This document shows, in pieces, positions 24,141 through 33,900 of a stretch of DNA of 64,000 nt. The notes under the pieces are model-generated. The model worked only from the letters and a program-made list of their open reading frames with translations. It made no database searches and was not told the origin of the DNA. The position numbers and the translations under genes are program-made. How positions within the stretch are numbered: position 1 is the stretch's first letter; each line of letters starts with the position of its first letter. This stretch comes from a virus. The stretch is taken from the IMG/VR virus record IMGVR_UViG_3300005836_000042, positions 1-64,000 of that record, one strand, 5' to 3'.

Positions 24141-24326
24141 ATGGCCTACACGGGGTTCAAGAAGCTCGTCGCAGAGGGCGTCCCTCCGGGCGCCGCTGCG
24201 AACATCGGACGCAAGAAGTACGGCAAGGAGAAGTTCCAGAAGGCTGCGGCGCAGGGCAAGAAGATGAAGGGCATGAAGCCGAAGAGCAAGGCTCATGCTC
24301 AAGCCAGCGCGCTGGAGGGAATGTGA
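24141..24326 (+). CDS. Small basic protein, 61 aa, possible paralogue of the previous gene
   Basis: The sequence (GFKKLVAEGVPPGAAANIGR, KKYGKEKFQKAAAQGKK) is basic and helical and ends KAHAQASALEGM like its neighbour. Its last codons overlap the GTG of the next gene (GTGA). It resembles the short Lys-rich KKYGKEKF-type proteins found in podovirus late operons; role unknown. Confidence 0.6.
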   Translation: MAYTGFKKLVAEGVPPGAAANIGRKKYGKEKFQKAAAQGKKMKGMKPKSKAHAQASALEGM

Positions 24327-24640
24327 GCACAGTCGGTGTGGGCAGCGGCTACAACCCGCTGTCGGTGTGGCAGGACCCCAACGGGGTACGCAAGTTCTCC
24401 AACGCGAAGCTGCAGAGCGCCATCGACGACGCCATTGCAGCTTCGGGGGACTCGCACTTCGTCGCGGTTGCGCATCAGGTCTACAACCAGAACGGTGACC
24501 AGATCGAGAACGTGACGAAGGTCTCGCTCCTGGTCAAGCTCGACAGCGCAGGCAAGTTCTCGATCGCTGCTGGCGGATACAAGGACTGGACGAAGGGTGA
24601 TCTGGGCGCCGAGGCCAAGGTCATCTGGAAGCCGTTCTAA
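24323..24640 (+). CDS. Hypothetical protein, 105 aa
   Basis: GTG forms a GTGA overlap with the previous gene. The sequence looks like a small alpha/beta domain: a helix (AKLQSAIDDAIAASG) followed by strands (SHFVAVAHQVYNQNG and KVSLLVKLDSAGKFSIAAGG). No family recognised. Confidence 0.6.
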   Translation: MSTVGVGSGYNPLSVWQDPNGVRKFSNAKLQSAIDDAIAASGDSHFVAVAHQVYNQNGDQIENVTKVSLLVKLDSAGKFSIAAGGYKDWTKGDLGAEAKVIWKPF

Positions 24641-24651
24641 GGGAGGACACG

Positions 24652-24864
24652 ATGTCAGACGTCAAGCTCAGCAAGGACTACAACCCCTGGATTTCGTTGT
24701 GGAAGGGACTGCAACCGCTCCTGGTCACGGCGGTGGTAGGAGCGCTCACGACCTACGTCCAGAACCTGGATGTGGCGACTGCGGTTTCGCTGGGTCTCCC
24801 TGTGGGGATCGCGGCTTTCTTGGTTCCAGCGTTGAAGAACTTCCTGAAGAACCGCAACAACTGA
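24652..24864 (+). CDS. Holin candidate, two-span membrane protein, 70 aa
   Basis: There are two hydrophobic helices, about residues 21-37 (LQPLLVTAVVGALTTYV) and 43-60 (TAVSLGLPVGIAAFLVPAL), with a basic C-terminal tail (KNFLKNRNN). Size and topology match class II holins that form the membrane lesion letting the lysozyme reach the wall. It lies 3.2 kb downstream of that gene in the same operon. An SD (GGGAGG) precedes the ATG. Confidence 0.7.
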   Translation: MSDVKLSKDYNPWISLWKGLQPLLVTAVVGALTTYVQNLDVATAVSLGLPVGIAAFLVPALKNFLKNRNN

Positions 24865-24865
24865 G

Positions 24866-26191
24866 ATGAAGCAGCCCCGTCAAGGTCGGACGTTCGAGCG
24901 TCTCAACGGTACGGACGGGTTTGCCTGGGGAGGGATCGCCACCAAGGTCGACCCTGCAGGCAACCCGCCGGAACGCCCCCGAGACACCGTCAACGTCCGT
25001 CATCAAGGCGGGGTCATCGTCTCGCGGCCTTCGTTCAGGGGGGACGGAGTCTTCATCCCCCTGATCCCGATCCACTACCTGAAGACGCCGAGTGCTTCTG
25101 AGAACCCACCGTTCGTGGTGACCAACCGTGCGCGGTGGGTTCCGCATTGGCTGGCCGAGCACAACAATGCTGCCGGGGTGAGGCTGTGGTGCATTGCTGA
25201 GGCAGCGGTGCCCAACGACTTCGCTCGGATCATGTTCATCGACACCGATGCGGACCTGTGCGTCCAGACGCTGGCCTCGATCAGGCAGCAGCAGACTGGG
25301 CATACCTTTCCGATCGAGAAGTTCGACAACGAGATCTACTTCGGGGACATCAACGGGCTCAGGAAGCTCTACTTGATCCCGTCGCGGGAGGGAGACAACT
25401 CGCCTCCGATCGACACCGACCAGATCGCGGACGACGTGATCGTCTCCACGCCAGGGTTCCGGGTGGCGGCGCTGCAGAGCCATGCTGGGCTTCTGTTCTT
25501 CGCCATCGCAGGCTCGCCCGTGGGGGAGATCTACGCCTGGGATGGTCAGAGCGTGGGGTTGGAAGTCGCGATGGTGGGCAGCTCTGGCGACGTGGGCTGC
25601 CACATGGCGGTCTACAAGGACACCCTCGTCGTTGCGGTTCGGGACTACATCGGGGCCGGGCAGGGAGCCTTGCTCGTCAGAGACGCGACAGGAGCATGGA
25701 CGACGCACACGCTCGCGAGCTTCAACGTCTCACGCTACCCCAACAGCATCGTCGAGTACGGGAACCTGCTTTACGTCGTGGATGGGGCTGACCAGATCCA
25801 TACCTGGGATGGGAGCAACATCGCGTTGGCCCACACGCTTCCGCTGGGGTCGAGCGCGTTGAACGTGATCGCGAAGTTGGGGAGGCGGCTCTACTTCCCC
25901 TACAGCGACGGCTCTCAGATCGAGCTGGGCTACGTCGACGATCTCGACGCAGCAGGCTTCATCGACATCGGCACGCGGGATCCGGTTCGGGCAGACACCT
26001 TGCCGCCTGTGGCCATGTCGCACTACCGGGGTAGGTTGTGGATCTCCTTCGATGGTGGTGCTGGGGCAGCGCTTGTCATGTGGCACTCCCAGCAGTTCAT
26101 GCCCTTCTCTGGCTGGCAGTCATTTGGGGATGATCAGGCCTTCACGGATGAATCCATCTCCTACCTGATCACCAACATGAGGAGCCTCTAG
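24866..26191 (+). CDS. Beta-propeller-like tail protein, 441 aa
   Basis: After an extended N-terminus the sequence shows repeated four-strand-like units with Trp-Asp turns (GEIYAWDGQSVGLEV, DQIHTWDGSNIALAHTL, GRRLYFPYSDGSQIELGYVD, RGRLWISFDGGAGAALVMWH), which is typical of a propeller. It overlaps the next, larger propeller-like protein (TAG/GTG). Together they probably make the tail nozzle or a hub below the adaptor. Confidence 0.65.
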   Translation: MKQPRQGRTFERLNGTDGFAWGGIATKVDPAGNPPERPRDTVNVRHQGGVIVSRPSFRGDGVFIPLIPIHYLKTPSASENPPFVVTNRARWVPHWLAEHNNAAGVRLWCIAEAAVPNDFARIMFIDTDADLCVQTLASIRQQQTGHTFPIEKFDNEIYFGDINGLRKLYLIPSREGDNSPPIDTDQIADDVIVSTPGFRVAALQSHAGLLFFAIAGSPVGEIYAWDGQSVGLEVAMVGSSGDVGCHMAVYKDTLVVAVRDYIGAGQGALLVRDATGAWTTHTLASFNVSRYPNSIVEYGNLLYVVDGADQIHTWDGSNIALAHTLPLGSSALNVIAKLGRRLYFPYSDGSQIELGYVDDLDAAGFIDIGTRDPVRADTLPPVAMSHYRGRLWISFDGGAGAALVMWHSQQFMPFSGWQSFGDDQAFTDESISYLITNMRSL

Positions 26192-28371
26192 TGTACGCAG
26201 TCGGAGTCACCGCTTCAGTGGAAGCCAACATCATCACGGGAGGCGGTGGAGTCTACCTCGTTGGCCAACAGGACGGTGGCTGGGGGAGGCTCGGGGCGGG
26301 CTGCGTCGACCAGAAGGAGGGGCTTGGGCAGAACCGTGGACGTTGGTTCTCGCCGCTCCCGTTCGGAGTGGCTCCAACGGGAGAGTACCCCTCTGTTGTC
26401 ACCTACAACGGGCGCACCTACGTCTGTGGTGGGTACTCCTACCAGATCGTCATCGACGAGCACCACAGGATCTGGAAGCAGGGGATTCGCGCGCCCGAGG
26501 CAGCACCGGCGATCACTGGGGCGGCTGGTGCGACCAACATCGCGTACCTGTCGTGGTGGGACGAGCTGACAGGAGAACGCAGCCCGCTCAGCAAGGGGTT
26601 CGCCATCGGAGATGCTGTTCCGAGAACCTGGAACACCCTGCCCATCGCACCGCCTGACGACGTCTTCATCGGCAACGAGCTGATCACGGCGGATCTTCCC
26701 TATGGGACTGGCAGGACGAAGCCCTTGGCGATCCGCTATCCCTACGGCGGAAAGATCCGTCAGCTGCGTGGAGGTGACCGCTACACTCTGACTGGGACGA
26801 CGGTGGGCATGGTCGTCTACCCAGGCTGCGTGGACGATGCTGTGGCGCCTGCGCCTGGGCCGACCGAGCCGGTGATCCTGTGCGACCCGTTTGGTGAGGT
26901 CAGCGCGCTGCAGACAGGGATCACGGTCTACCCCGTGTCGCGGCCGACGCATCTGGAGTTGTGGCTGGCGATTGCCGGAGACCTGCCACGGCTGGCGATG
27001 CGGGTGCCTGCAGGAACGACGACCGTCGTCGAGAGCAAGGGCATCGCTGATCTTGGGGAGGCGTTCATCACCCAGTTTCAACGCTTCCCTCGCTGCTCGA
27101 TGAACGCCATCTACCATGACCGTCAGATCGTGGCTGGTGACCTGGAGAACCCGGACACCGTCTACTTGAGTGCCCTCTACCAGCCTGAGCGCTTCGAGGG
27201 GCTCAGCTTCCGGACTCGGGATGGGAAGGCGGTCACAGGGCTGTTGGCGACGAGGGACTTCTGCCTCGTCACCACGCGCAGCGGTGCGTACATGCTGCAG
27301 GGGTACACCGACAACGACTACACCATGAACCCCATCGACCAGTCGATCGGGGCGGTGGGGCACCACTGCAACATCCTGATCCACGGGAACCCGTACGTGT
27401 GGAGCGAGAAGGGGCCGTACATGTACAACGGCGGTTGGCACCCGCTGAGCCCTGAGAACCGCTGGGTGCCTCCGGTTGGTGGGGACAAGATGATCGCCAC
27501 CGAGGACCCCTACTACAACACCTACATCGTGTCGCAGGGCTATCGGGCGGCGAAGGCTTTCAACGAGCCGTTCGCGACGTGGAAGGAGTCGGGAGCGTTC
27601 GAGGGGCTCTACGACCCGGATCTGGTTTCCCCAACTGAGCTGCCTGAGCTGTTGAAGTACTTCGCGGTGCTTGACTACACTCTGGTGCAGCCGGAGACGG
27701 GTGGAGCTGTGCAGCCCGCGCGGTTGGGATGGGACTCGGGGCAGGCCTGGATCTTCCCCAACGAGAGCCCTCCGGACAGCTTGCTGCTCGATGACGAGGT
27801 CTTCATGAAGTACCTGCGGAACAGGTACGGCAGGGGCAACCTCTATCGCATCATTGGGAACAGGAAGAGCGAGTACGTCGCTGCGGACTGGCTCGATGAT
27901 CCTCCGACGTCGCCGTCTTTCTGGGTCAGTGGGATGTTGCTGCCTGAGGCCCTGATCGAGCTGGACTTCGGACCTGAGGAGGAGAGCCAGATCATCACGG
28001 CGTTCGACTATCTGGGGGATGGTGGCGGCTACCTCATGGAGCAGAAGCAGATCAAGCGGCTCTGGTACTACATGAGGATGCTGGATGGAGCCGTGCAACT
28101 CTACGTGGGGCCTGGGCCGGGGTACTGGGGGAGCCGGATGTACCCAACCACTGCCCCTGCAATCGTCAACACGGTGACCTTCGTGAACGGGGAGTACCGA
28201 GACGGGGTGGTTGAGGCCCCACACGCCGACGTCATCATGCCGCTTCTGCCTCAGAACTTGAGCGGGCGGGGGATGTGGCTCAGGCTCCGAGGGACGAAGC
28301 TGTTCTTCTGTGGGTACGGGGTCGAAACGATCTGGGGTTCCGAGGTGATCAACACTCTCGCCAGCCCTTGA
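26191..28371 (+). CDS. Tail nozzle / DNA-stabilising tail hub protein (candidate), 726 aa
   Basis: GTG overlaps the preceding TAG by one base. The sequence is beta-rich, with blades such as YHDRQIVAGDLENPDTVYLS, FCLVTTRSGAYMLQGYTDND and NPYVWSEKGPYMYNGGWHPL. These resemble podovirus nozzle or P22 gp10-type tail proteins, which seal the packaged DNA and extend the channel. Size and operon position support this. The C-terminal 200 residues form a separate beta domain. Confidence 0.65.
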   Translation: MYAVGVTASVEANIITGGGGVYLVGQQDGGWGRLGAGCVDQKEGLGQNRGRWFSPLPFGVAPTGEYPSVVTYNGRTYVCGGYSYQIVIDEHHRIWKQGIRAPEAAPAITGAAGATNIAYLSWWDELTGERSPLSKGFAIGDAVPRTWNTLPIAPPDDVFIGNELITADLPYGTGRTKPLAIRYPYGGKIRQLRGGDRYTLTGTTVGMVVYPGCVDDAVAPAPGPTEPVILCDPFGEVSALQTGITVYPVSRPTHLELWLAIAGDLPRLAMRVPAGTTTVVESKGIADLGEAFITQFQRFPRCSMNAIYHDRQIVAGDLENPDTVYLSALYQPERFEGLSFRTRDGKAVTGLLATRDFCLVTTRSGAYMLQGYTDNDYTMNPIDQSIGAVGHHCNILIHGNPYVWSEKGPYMYNGGWHPLSPENRWVPPVGGDKMIATEDPYYNTYIVSQGYRAAKAFNEPFATWKESGAFEGLYDPDLVSPTELPELLKYFAVLDYTLVQPETGGAVQPARLGWDSGQAWIFPNESPPDSLLLDDEVFMKYLRNRYGRGNLYRIIGNRKSEYVAADWLDDPPTSPSFWVSGMLLPEALIELDFGPEEESQIITAFDYLGDGGGYLMEQKQIKRLWYYMRMLDGAVQLYVGPGPGYWGSRMYPTTAPAIVNTVTFVNGEYRDGVVEAPHADVIMPLLPQNLSGRGMWLRLRGTKLFFCGYGVETIWGSEVINTLASP

Positions 28372-28396
28372 GGGTGTAGACTTTAGAGGGTTTCCG

Positions 28397-29257
28397 ATGC
28401 CTTACGGCTATACGAACGATCAGTGGAACTCGATGTCGCAGGCCGACCGCACGGCAGCGAGCCAGAAGGCTGCTGGTGGTGCAGGCTCCAACGACGCGAG
28501 CATCGGTGCTGCCAACACGGCTCTGAAGCAGCAGGGGCTGCCGGGGCAGTACTCCAACACCGGCTATCAGGTTCTTGGGGGGTCGAAGGCTGGAGTTGGC
28601 TCGTCCCCCTCGCCAGCTGCTTCTGCTCTGTCCAGCATCCTGGGCGGAGGCGGTGGGCCTCCGGCGACGGCGAGCCAGATGGCTCAGCAGTCGGGGGTGC
28701 CGTCTGCTGGGGGCATCGGTCTGCCGGTCGGTGGGGGGACGGTGGGCGCGGGAAGCGGAGCGGTTCCAGCTGCGGCTGGGAACTATTCCGCGACGGCGCA
28801 GCAGAACCCGTACATCGCACAGCTGATGAAGCTGTCGCAGCAGCAGTTCAACACGCCGCTTGATCGAGAAGCTGAGCTGAGCAAGCTGCGTCGAGAGCAG
28901 AGCGTTCGGATGAACGAAGCTCGGCAGGGTGGAGCGCAGGCTGGGCGCGGTGGGCTGTGGGGCTCGCAGCTGCAGGGGATGGCGCAGCAGAACGAGCAGG
29001 AGGTCGCGGGGACCATCAAGGGCTTCAACGACCGCGAGACCCAGGCGAGGAACGCGCTGCTCTCGACGATGACGGGGATCGCGGGAGCGGGCACCAGCGA
29101 CATCGCCTCGCAGCTGCAGGCACAGCTTGCTGCACAGCAGCTCAACGAAAATGCGCGACAGGCGAATCTTGACTACAACGCGAAGATCGCGCTTCTTCCC
29201 TATCAGGCCCAGGCGATGCAGCTGCAGGCTGCAGCGGACCTGATGCGGTTGCTCTAG
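28397..29257 (+). CDS. Internal virion (ejection) protein candidate, 286 aa
   Basis: The N-terminal 130 residues are Gly/Ser/Ala/Pro-rich linker. The C-terminal 150 residues are an uninterrupted Gln/Ala-rich helix region (LQGMAQQNEQEVAGTIKGFN, then LQAQLAAQQLNENARQANLD). Such proteins placed before a giant internal protein resemble the small ejection proteins of podoviruses. The assignment is by composition and context only. Confidence 0.55.
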   Translation: MPYGYTNDQWNSMSQADRTAASQKAAGGAGSNDASIGAANTALKQQGLPGQYSNTGYQVLGGSKAGVGSSPSPAASALSSILGGGGGPPATASQMAQQSGVPSAGGIGLPVGGGTVGAGSGAVPAAAGNYSATAQQNPYIAQLMKLSQQQFNTPLDREAELSKLRREQSVRMNEARQGGAQAGRGGLWGSQLQGMAQQNEQEVAGTIKGFNDRETQARNALLSTMTGIAGAGTSDIASQLQAQLAAQQLNENARQANLDYNAKIALLPYQAQAMQLQAAADLMRLL

Positions 29258-29267
29258 GAGGCCAGAA

Positions 29268-29816
29268 ATGGCGACCTTCACCTCTGGCTTCAACTACCCC
29301 ACGGGCCAGCTCACCGCTTCCATGCAGGCTGATGCACTCAGCGGCTCGCCGGGGTTCGACACGGGAACGGGTGGGCTGCTCAACGCCATCCTCGCGGAGA
29401 AGCGGCGTCAGCAGGCGCTCGCCATGGACGCGCAGCGTCAGGCGAAGCTCGACGCTGAGCGGCAGGCTGCGATGGCCCGCCAGGAGTCCGCGAGGCAGCA
29501 GGGAAACGCGGCTCTGGCGATGCAGCAAGGCGATCCCTACACTCAGATGCAGCGGGCGCGAAACGTCTTTGGAAGGGACTACTCCAACTTCGCTGGTGCA
29601 ATCGGGGGGCCGCACGCGACCAACTACCAGCGTGCCATGCGCGAGACGATCGCTCCGATGTCGATCGGCTTTGGGAAGCTGCCGCAGTACACCGGGATCA
29701 CAGATCTGGTGAACGCCAGCTCTGGCGCGAGTGCTGCTGCGGTTGAGCAGGCAGGAGCCAATCAGCGTAGCAAGGATCTGAACGCACGGTTGCAGGCCGA
29801 CGCACTCCGGAGGTAG
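29268..29816 (+). CDS. Internal virion protein candidate, 182 aa
   Basis: Residues about 40-85 form a Gln/Ala/Arg-rich helix (AILAEKRRQQALAMDAQRQA). The rest is Gly/Ala-rich with ordered segments (AMRETIAPMSIGFGKLPQYT). The ATG has an AGGAGG-like SD. It is the second of three helical proteins before the giant gene, and a role in the ejected complex is inferred. Confidence 0.55.
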   Translation: MATFTSGFNYPTGQLTASMQADALSGSPGFDTGTGGLLNAILAEKRRQQALAMDAQRQAKLDAERQAAMARQESARQQGNAALAMQQGDPYTQMQRARNVFGRDYSNFAGAIGGPHATNYQRAMRETIAPMSIGFGKLPQYTGITDLVNASSGASAAAVEQAGANQRSKDLNARLQADALRR

Positions 29817-29818
29817 CG

Positions 29819-30982
29819 ATGCCTGACGAGTACGGAAATCTCACTCCGGAGGAGTTGGCGAAAGAACGCCTCCGGCTCTACCAGATGGGAGTTGGTCTGG
29901 CGGGGCTGCGTCAGGGGATGCCGCACCCTGAGGGAGTAGATCTGCCTCAGCCTGATACTGCGGTGGAGTGGTCGAGTATCGGGATCCCAGGCATGACTCC
30001 CGAGCAGGCAGCGCTCGACAAGGAGATCGCACGGCGACAGCGGGAGCTGAACGCTAGAGCTGGCGCCATCAACACTGCGGAGCGCGCTGCGGGACTCGCA
30101 GGCAGAACGCGCGCGGCGCAGTCTCAGGTGGCTTCAGCTATCGGAGAGCCGTCCTCCAGGCAGCCACTCACAGCCGAGCAGGCCCTCATCGAGGGTGGGC
30201 AGTCCCCGGTGACTTCGACTGCTCCGACTGCTTCAACTGATCCTGGGGCGTTCGTTGGGCCAAAGCAGATGACGAAGGAGGTCATCACCGCAGTTCGTCA
30301 GCCGGATGGCCGGATCGTCTTCACCAATGCGACGGTCCCCATCAATGACACCGCAGCGGAGAAGGCCTACGGAGAGGGCGTTGGTGACTGGCGCTCGAAG
30401 GCTCTCGCGGAGAACGACATTCGAGCGAGGACTCAGGGGGGTCTCAACGCATCCGGGCAGGTGTCCCAGAACTTCCTGGTGGGGAACACGCCGGGCTATG
30501 GAGCGAGTCGTCAGCTTCCAGCCTTGTCGGCCAGCTTCGAGGACGTGCAACAGGAGTCCCCACTGATCCAAGACAAGTGGATGGCCAAGAAGCTGCAGGA
30601 TCTGGGGCTCTCCACGCAGGAAGCTGAGCTTGGTGGACTTGGCTCGCGGAACAGGTTGATGAACGCGCAGGCTGGGCTGGCGGAGGAACAGCTTCGTCGT
30701 CAGCAGAACCCGGAGATCGCGGCGCGTGAGGTGTTGGCTCCGTACAACGTGACTCGGCAGGTCTTGGGTGAGGAGCGTGCAGCCAAGATCGAGGACGACT
30801 TCCACACCGCTGTCCGGGCACTTCAGGCGCTCGGGAAGTACGACCCGGCGGACGACATCGCGATTCGTCAGCGCATCATCGAGGCGAACACGGGGGATGC
30901 GGCCATTGCACAGCGTCTGGCAATCGCCATGGGTGGGAACGTCGCGGTTCAGGCTGCGCGGGCGCGAGGCTACTCCTACTGA
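29819..30982 (+). CDS. Internal virion protein candidate, 387 aa
   Basis: The protein is largely helical and charged, with a moderately conserved-looking C-terminus (AAKIEDDFHTAVRALQALGK, DIAIRQRIIEANTGDAAIAQ). No membrane span or enzymatic motif is visible. It abuts the previous gene and lies 14 bases before the giant gene, so it is probably co-packaged with it. Confidence 0.55.
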   Translation: MPDEYGNLTPEELAKERLRLYQMGVGLAGLRQGMPHPEGVDLPQPDTAVEWSSIGIPGMTPEQAALDKEIARRQRELNARAGAINTAERAAGLAGRTRAAQSQVASAIGEPSSRQPLTAEQALIEGGQSPVTSTAPTASTDPGAFVGPKQMTKEVITAVRQPDGRIVFTNATVPINDTAAEKAYGEGVGDWRSKALAENDIRARTQGGLNASGQVSQNFLVGNTPGYGASRQLPALSASFEDVQQESPLIQDKWMAKKLQDLGLSTQEAELGGLGSRNRLMNAQAGLAEEQLRRQQNPEIAAREVLAPYNVTRQVLGEERAAKIEDDFHTAVRALQALGKYDPADDIAIRQRIIEANTGDAAIAQRLAIAMGGNVAVQAARARGYSY

Positions 30983-30996
30983 GCGAGGTTTGATGC

Positions 30997-33900
30997 GTGG
31001 GAAGCCTTCCTCCCGACGTCAGAAAGATCCTCGAAGAACAGGGGATCATCCCGCCTGAGCAGGAGGCCCCGGAGGACCGTGGGACTCAACTACTCAAGGA
31101 GCTGGGCCTCGCTCCTGAGCCGACCGAGACCAGCATCTTTCAGCCGATCCGTACGGCGTTCGGTGCGACTCAGGGAGTTGGGGGGAAAGCGCTGGGGGTT
31201 CTCGCCCCCGAAGCCTACGCGGCAGCAGAAGCGGAGCTGCGCAAGAACCTGGGAGTCACCGAGCAGAGTCCCTGGTACAAGCAGGTTGAGGCTTCGCCGG
31301 GGCTGGGGGATGTCGGTGCGCAGCTCGTCCCGGAGTCGGTTCGGCAGAGCAGGCTGGGCACAGCACTCGGGCCGGTGGGGAGGCTCGCGGGGAACATCGC
31401 AGGCGACCCGACGACCTATACGCCGTGGGCGTTGGGGAAGCTCAGCTCTGGGATCGTGGCGGGGATTCCTGAGGCGGCTGCTGTGGCGGAACGCGCAGCG
31501 CAGGCGGAGGCGACGAGAAGGGCGTTCATCGGTCCGCTGACCAAGACGATGGAGGTCGCCCAGAACGTCGACCGAGCGAACGACGCGCGGGCAGTTGTCG
31601 AGGCGGTCAGGGCGAATGCAAGCCCGCTGACGCGCAGGGTCTTTACTGCTGGGAACGTGATCCAGTCTGCGGAGCCCTACGCGCTTGGAACGGCTGCGGC
31701 GCTGGCCTACGGACCCGAAGCCTTGAAGAGTGCCTACGAGGGATGGAAGCAGGTTGCTCAGGGGATCACCGAGCAGCCGGTGCTCGACACTGCTGCAGAG
31801 GCTGCGAACGCCACGCTGCTGACAGCGCTCACCGCCATGATGGGCCACGGCCTCATCTCGACGGGAGAGGCGATGATTCGGCTGCGCCGCCACCTCGCGG
31901 AACAGCAGCCTGCTGTCGAGCGCGCGATCAACGAAGTTGGGGGGAGGATCGAGCAGGCTGTGGAGGCGGCTACTCCGAAGCCGCCTGAGAATCTGACCCA
32001 GACGCGGGACTGGCTGGCCGAGGGCGAGGCGATGCTCCGTCAGCGAGAGGCTGACCAGGGGCTTGCTGCACGGAGGTTGGCCGAGGCGGACCGGGTGGTT
32101 CCTCCTGAGCGGCCCAAGCCTCCGGTGCCCGAGGAGCCGCCAGTCCTCCCTGAGGATGCTGTCTCGCTCGTGGCCGAGCCGATCGTCGAGAGGGGTCAGC
32201 TCCCAGCAGAGGTCGAGACCTTCCTCAAGGAGCCCGGCAACCAGAACAGCGTGATGCTGCAGAAGCGGTTCAAGGTGGGCCGCACGCAGGCGGAGAGGTG
32301 GTTGGACACGTTCCAGAAGAACGCTCCGATCCTGCCTGAGTCGGCGGTGACGGCGGTGGAGGGCGAGCCGCTGGTGCCTGCCACCCTGGCCCCCCGCGAG
32401 CGCCCCCGCCCGCGTGCACCGAGGGAACCGGTCCTCCCGGAGAGCGCGGTCTCGTTGGTGGCGGAGCCCATCGTCGAAGAGCCCGTTCGAGCACCGGAGG
32501 CTCCGCCCAGCACGCTGCCCGCAGCTGAAAGACCTGGTGGGCTCACCCCCGAAAAAACGGCTCCAGAAGTCACTGAGCCACAGGCATCTACGGAGCCGGT
32601 TCTGGAGGCCAAGCCACCTGGTCAGGAGCCTACCCCACAGCAAGCTGAGCCTACGCCTGCCCCTACTGGGCCTGAGGCTCCACCAGAGCCCGCCGCAGCT
32701 GCTCCTGTGGTGGAGGAGCCGCCCCGGCCCGCTCCAGAGGCTCCTGCGGCAGCCACGGAGCCGCCGAAGCCAGAGGACCGTGAGAACGCTGTCCAGTACC
32801 TCCTCAAGCAGGGGGACGACGAGCTTGCGCGGGAGCCTGCCGTCGCGCGGGTTTTGCGCTCTATCTTTGGGCTTGGGAGCCGGAAGCGGGAAACCGAGAC
32901 GGACATGCGGATGCAGGCGGCAGCTTCTGAGGTTCTGGAGACCCCGGAGAAGCGAGCCAAGCTCTTGGCGCGTGTACAGGCCATCATCGAGAAGGCGCAG
33001 AAGGTTGGAGAGGAGGTGGACCCCAAGGCCATCCAGAACGAGGTGGCAGGGTTCATCCGGCGGGAGGCTCGGGAGAAGCAGCCAGGGCGGAGAGTTGAGG
33101 ATCGTGCTCAACTGCAGGAGCAAGCAGCGGTAGAGGCAGCGGAGGGGAAGCGACCCGAGGGGAAGATGGAGACCCCGAAGGCACGGAGCCCGCACCACTA
33201 CGACTACCTGAACGAGCAGCTCAGGGCTCCAGGGAGCCCGCTCCAGAAGGCAGGGTTGAAGAGCGTCAGCGAGCTGGTCGAAGCGCTGCGGCCCCAACTC
33301 GAAGCTGGCAAGTTCCCAGCAGGCTGGGTGCAGTCCTTCGCGGACTACGTTGCAGCGCGCGACAAAGGCGCGACTCATGCGGATGCTGTGAAGGCTGCGA
33401 TGGACGCTCAGAACGCCCGAGGTGGGAAGTGGTCCTCGCCACAGGCAGCGGCGAACGCTCTCAATCGAATCGGAAGTCGAGCAGGAGAGCTACTTCGGGA
33501 GCAGTGGGGTGGGGAGAAGCCTGTTCAGGTGGAGGGGCGCAGAGCCCCGACGCCACAGGAGCTTGACGAGCTTGGCAGGGATCGGCTCGACATCATCTCC
33601 CACATCGAGAACGCAGTCAGGACGGGGAACAAGGAAGAGCTGTCGGCAGGGTTGGGGGCGTGGCTCGCACACGTCGAGCGCAGGAAGGTGTTCGACCTGA
33701 AGCGGGACTACACCTTCATGAGGCCGCTGAAGACGATCGCTGACCAACTGAACGCGCTCGGGGATGGCCCCAAGATCCCGGCTTCTGCCTACAAGAATGC
33801 TACGCAGCTTGCTGAGGCAATCGCCCGGAACCGGGGCATCGTCATCAAGGAGCTGAAGCCCAGGGTCGAGGAGAAGCTCGCTCCAGCGCGGGCGGCTGAA

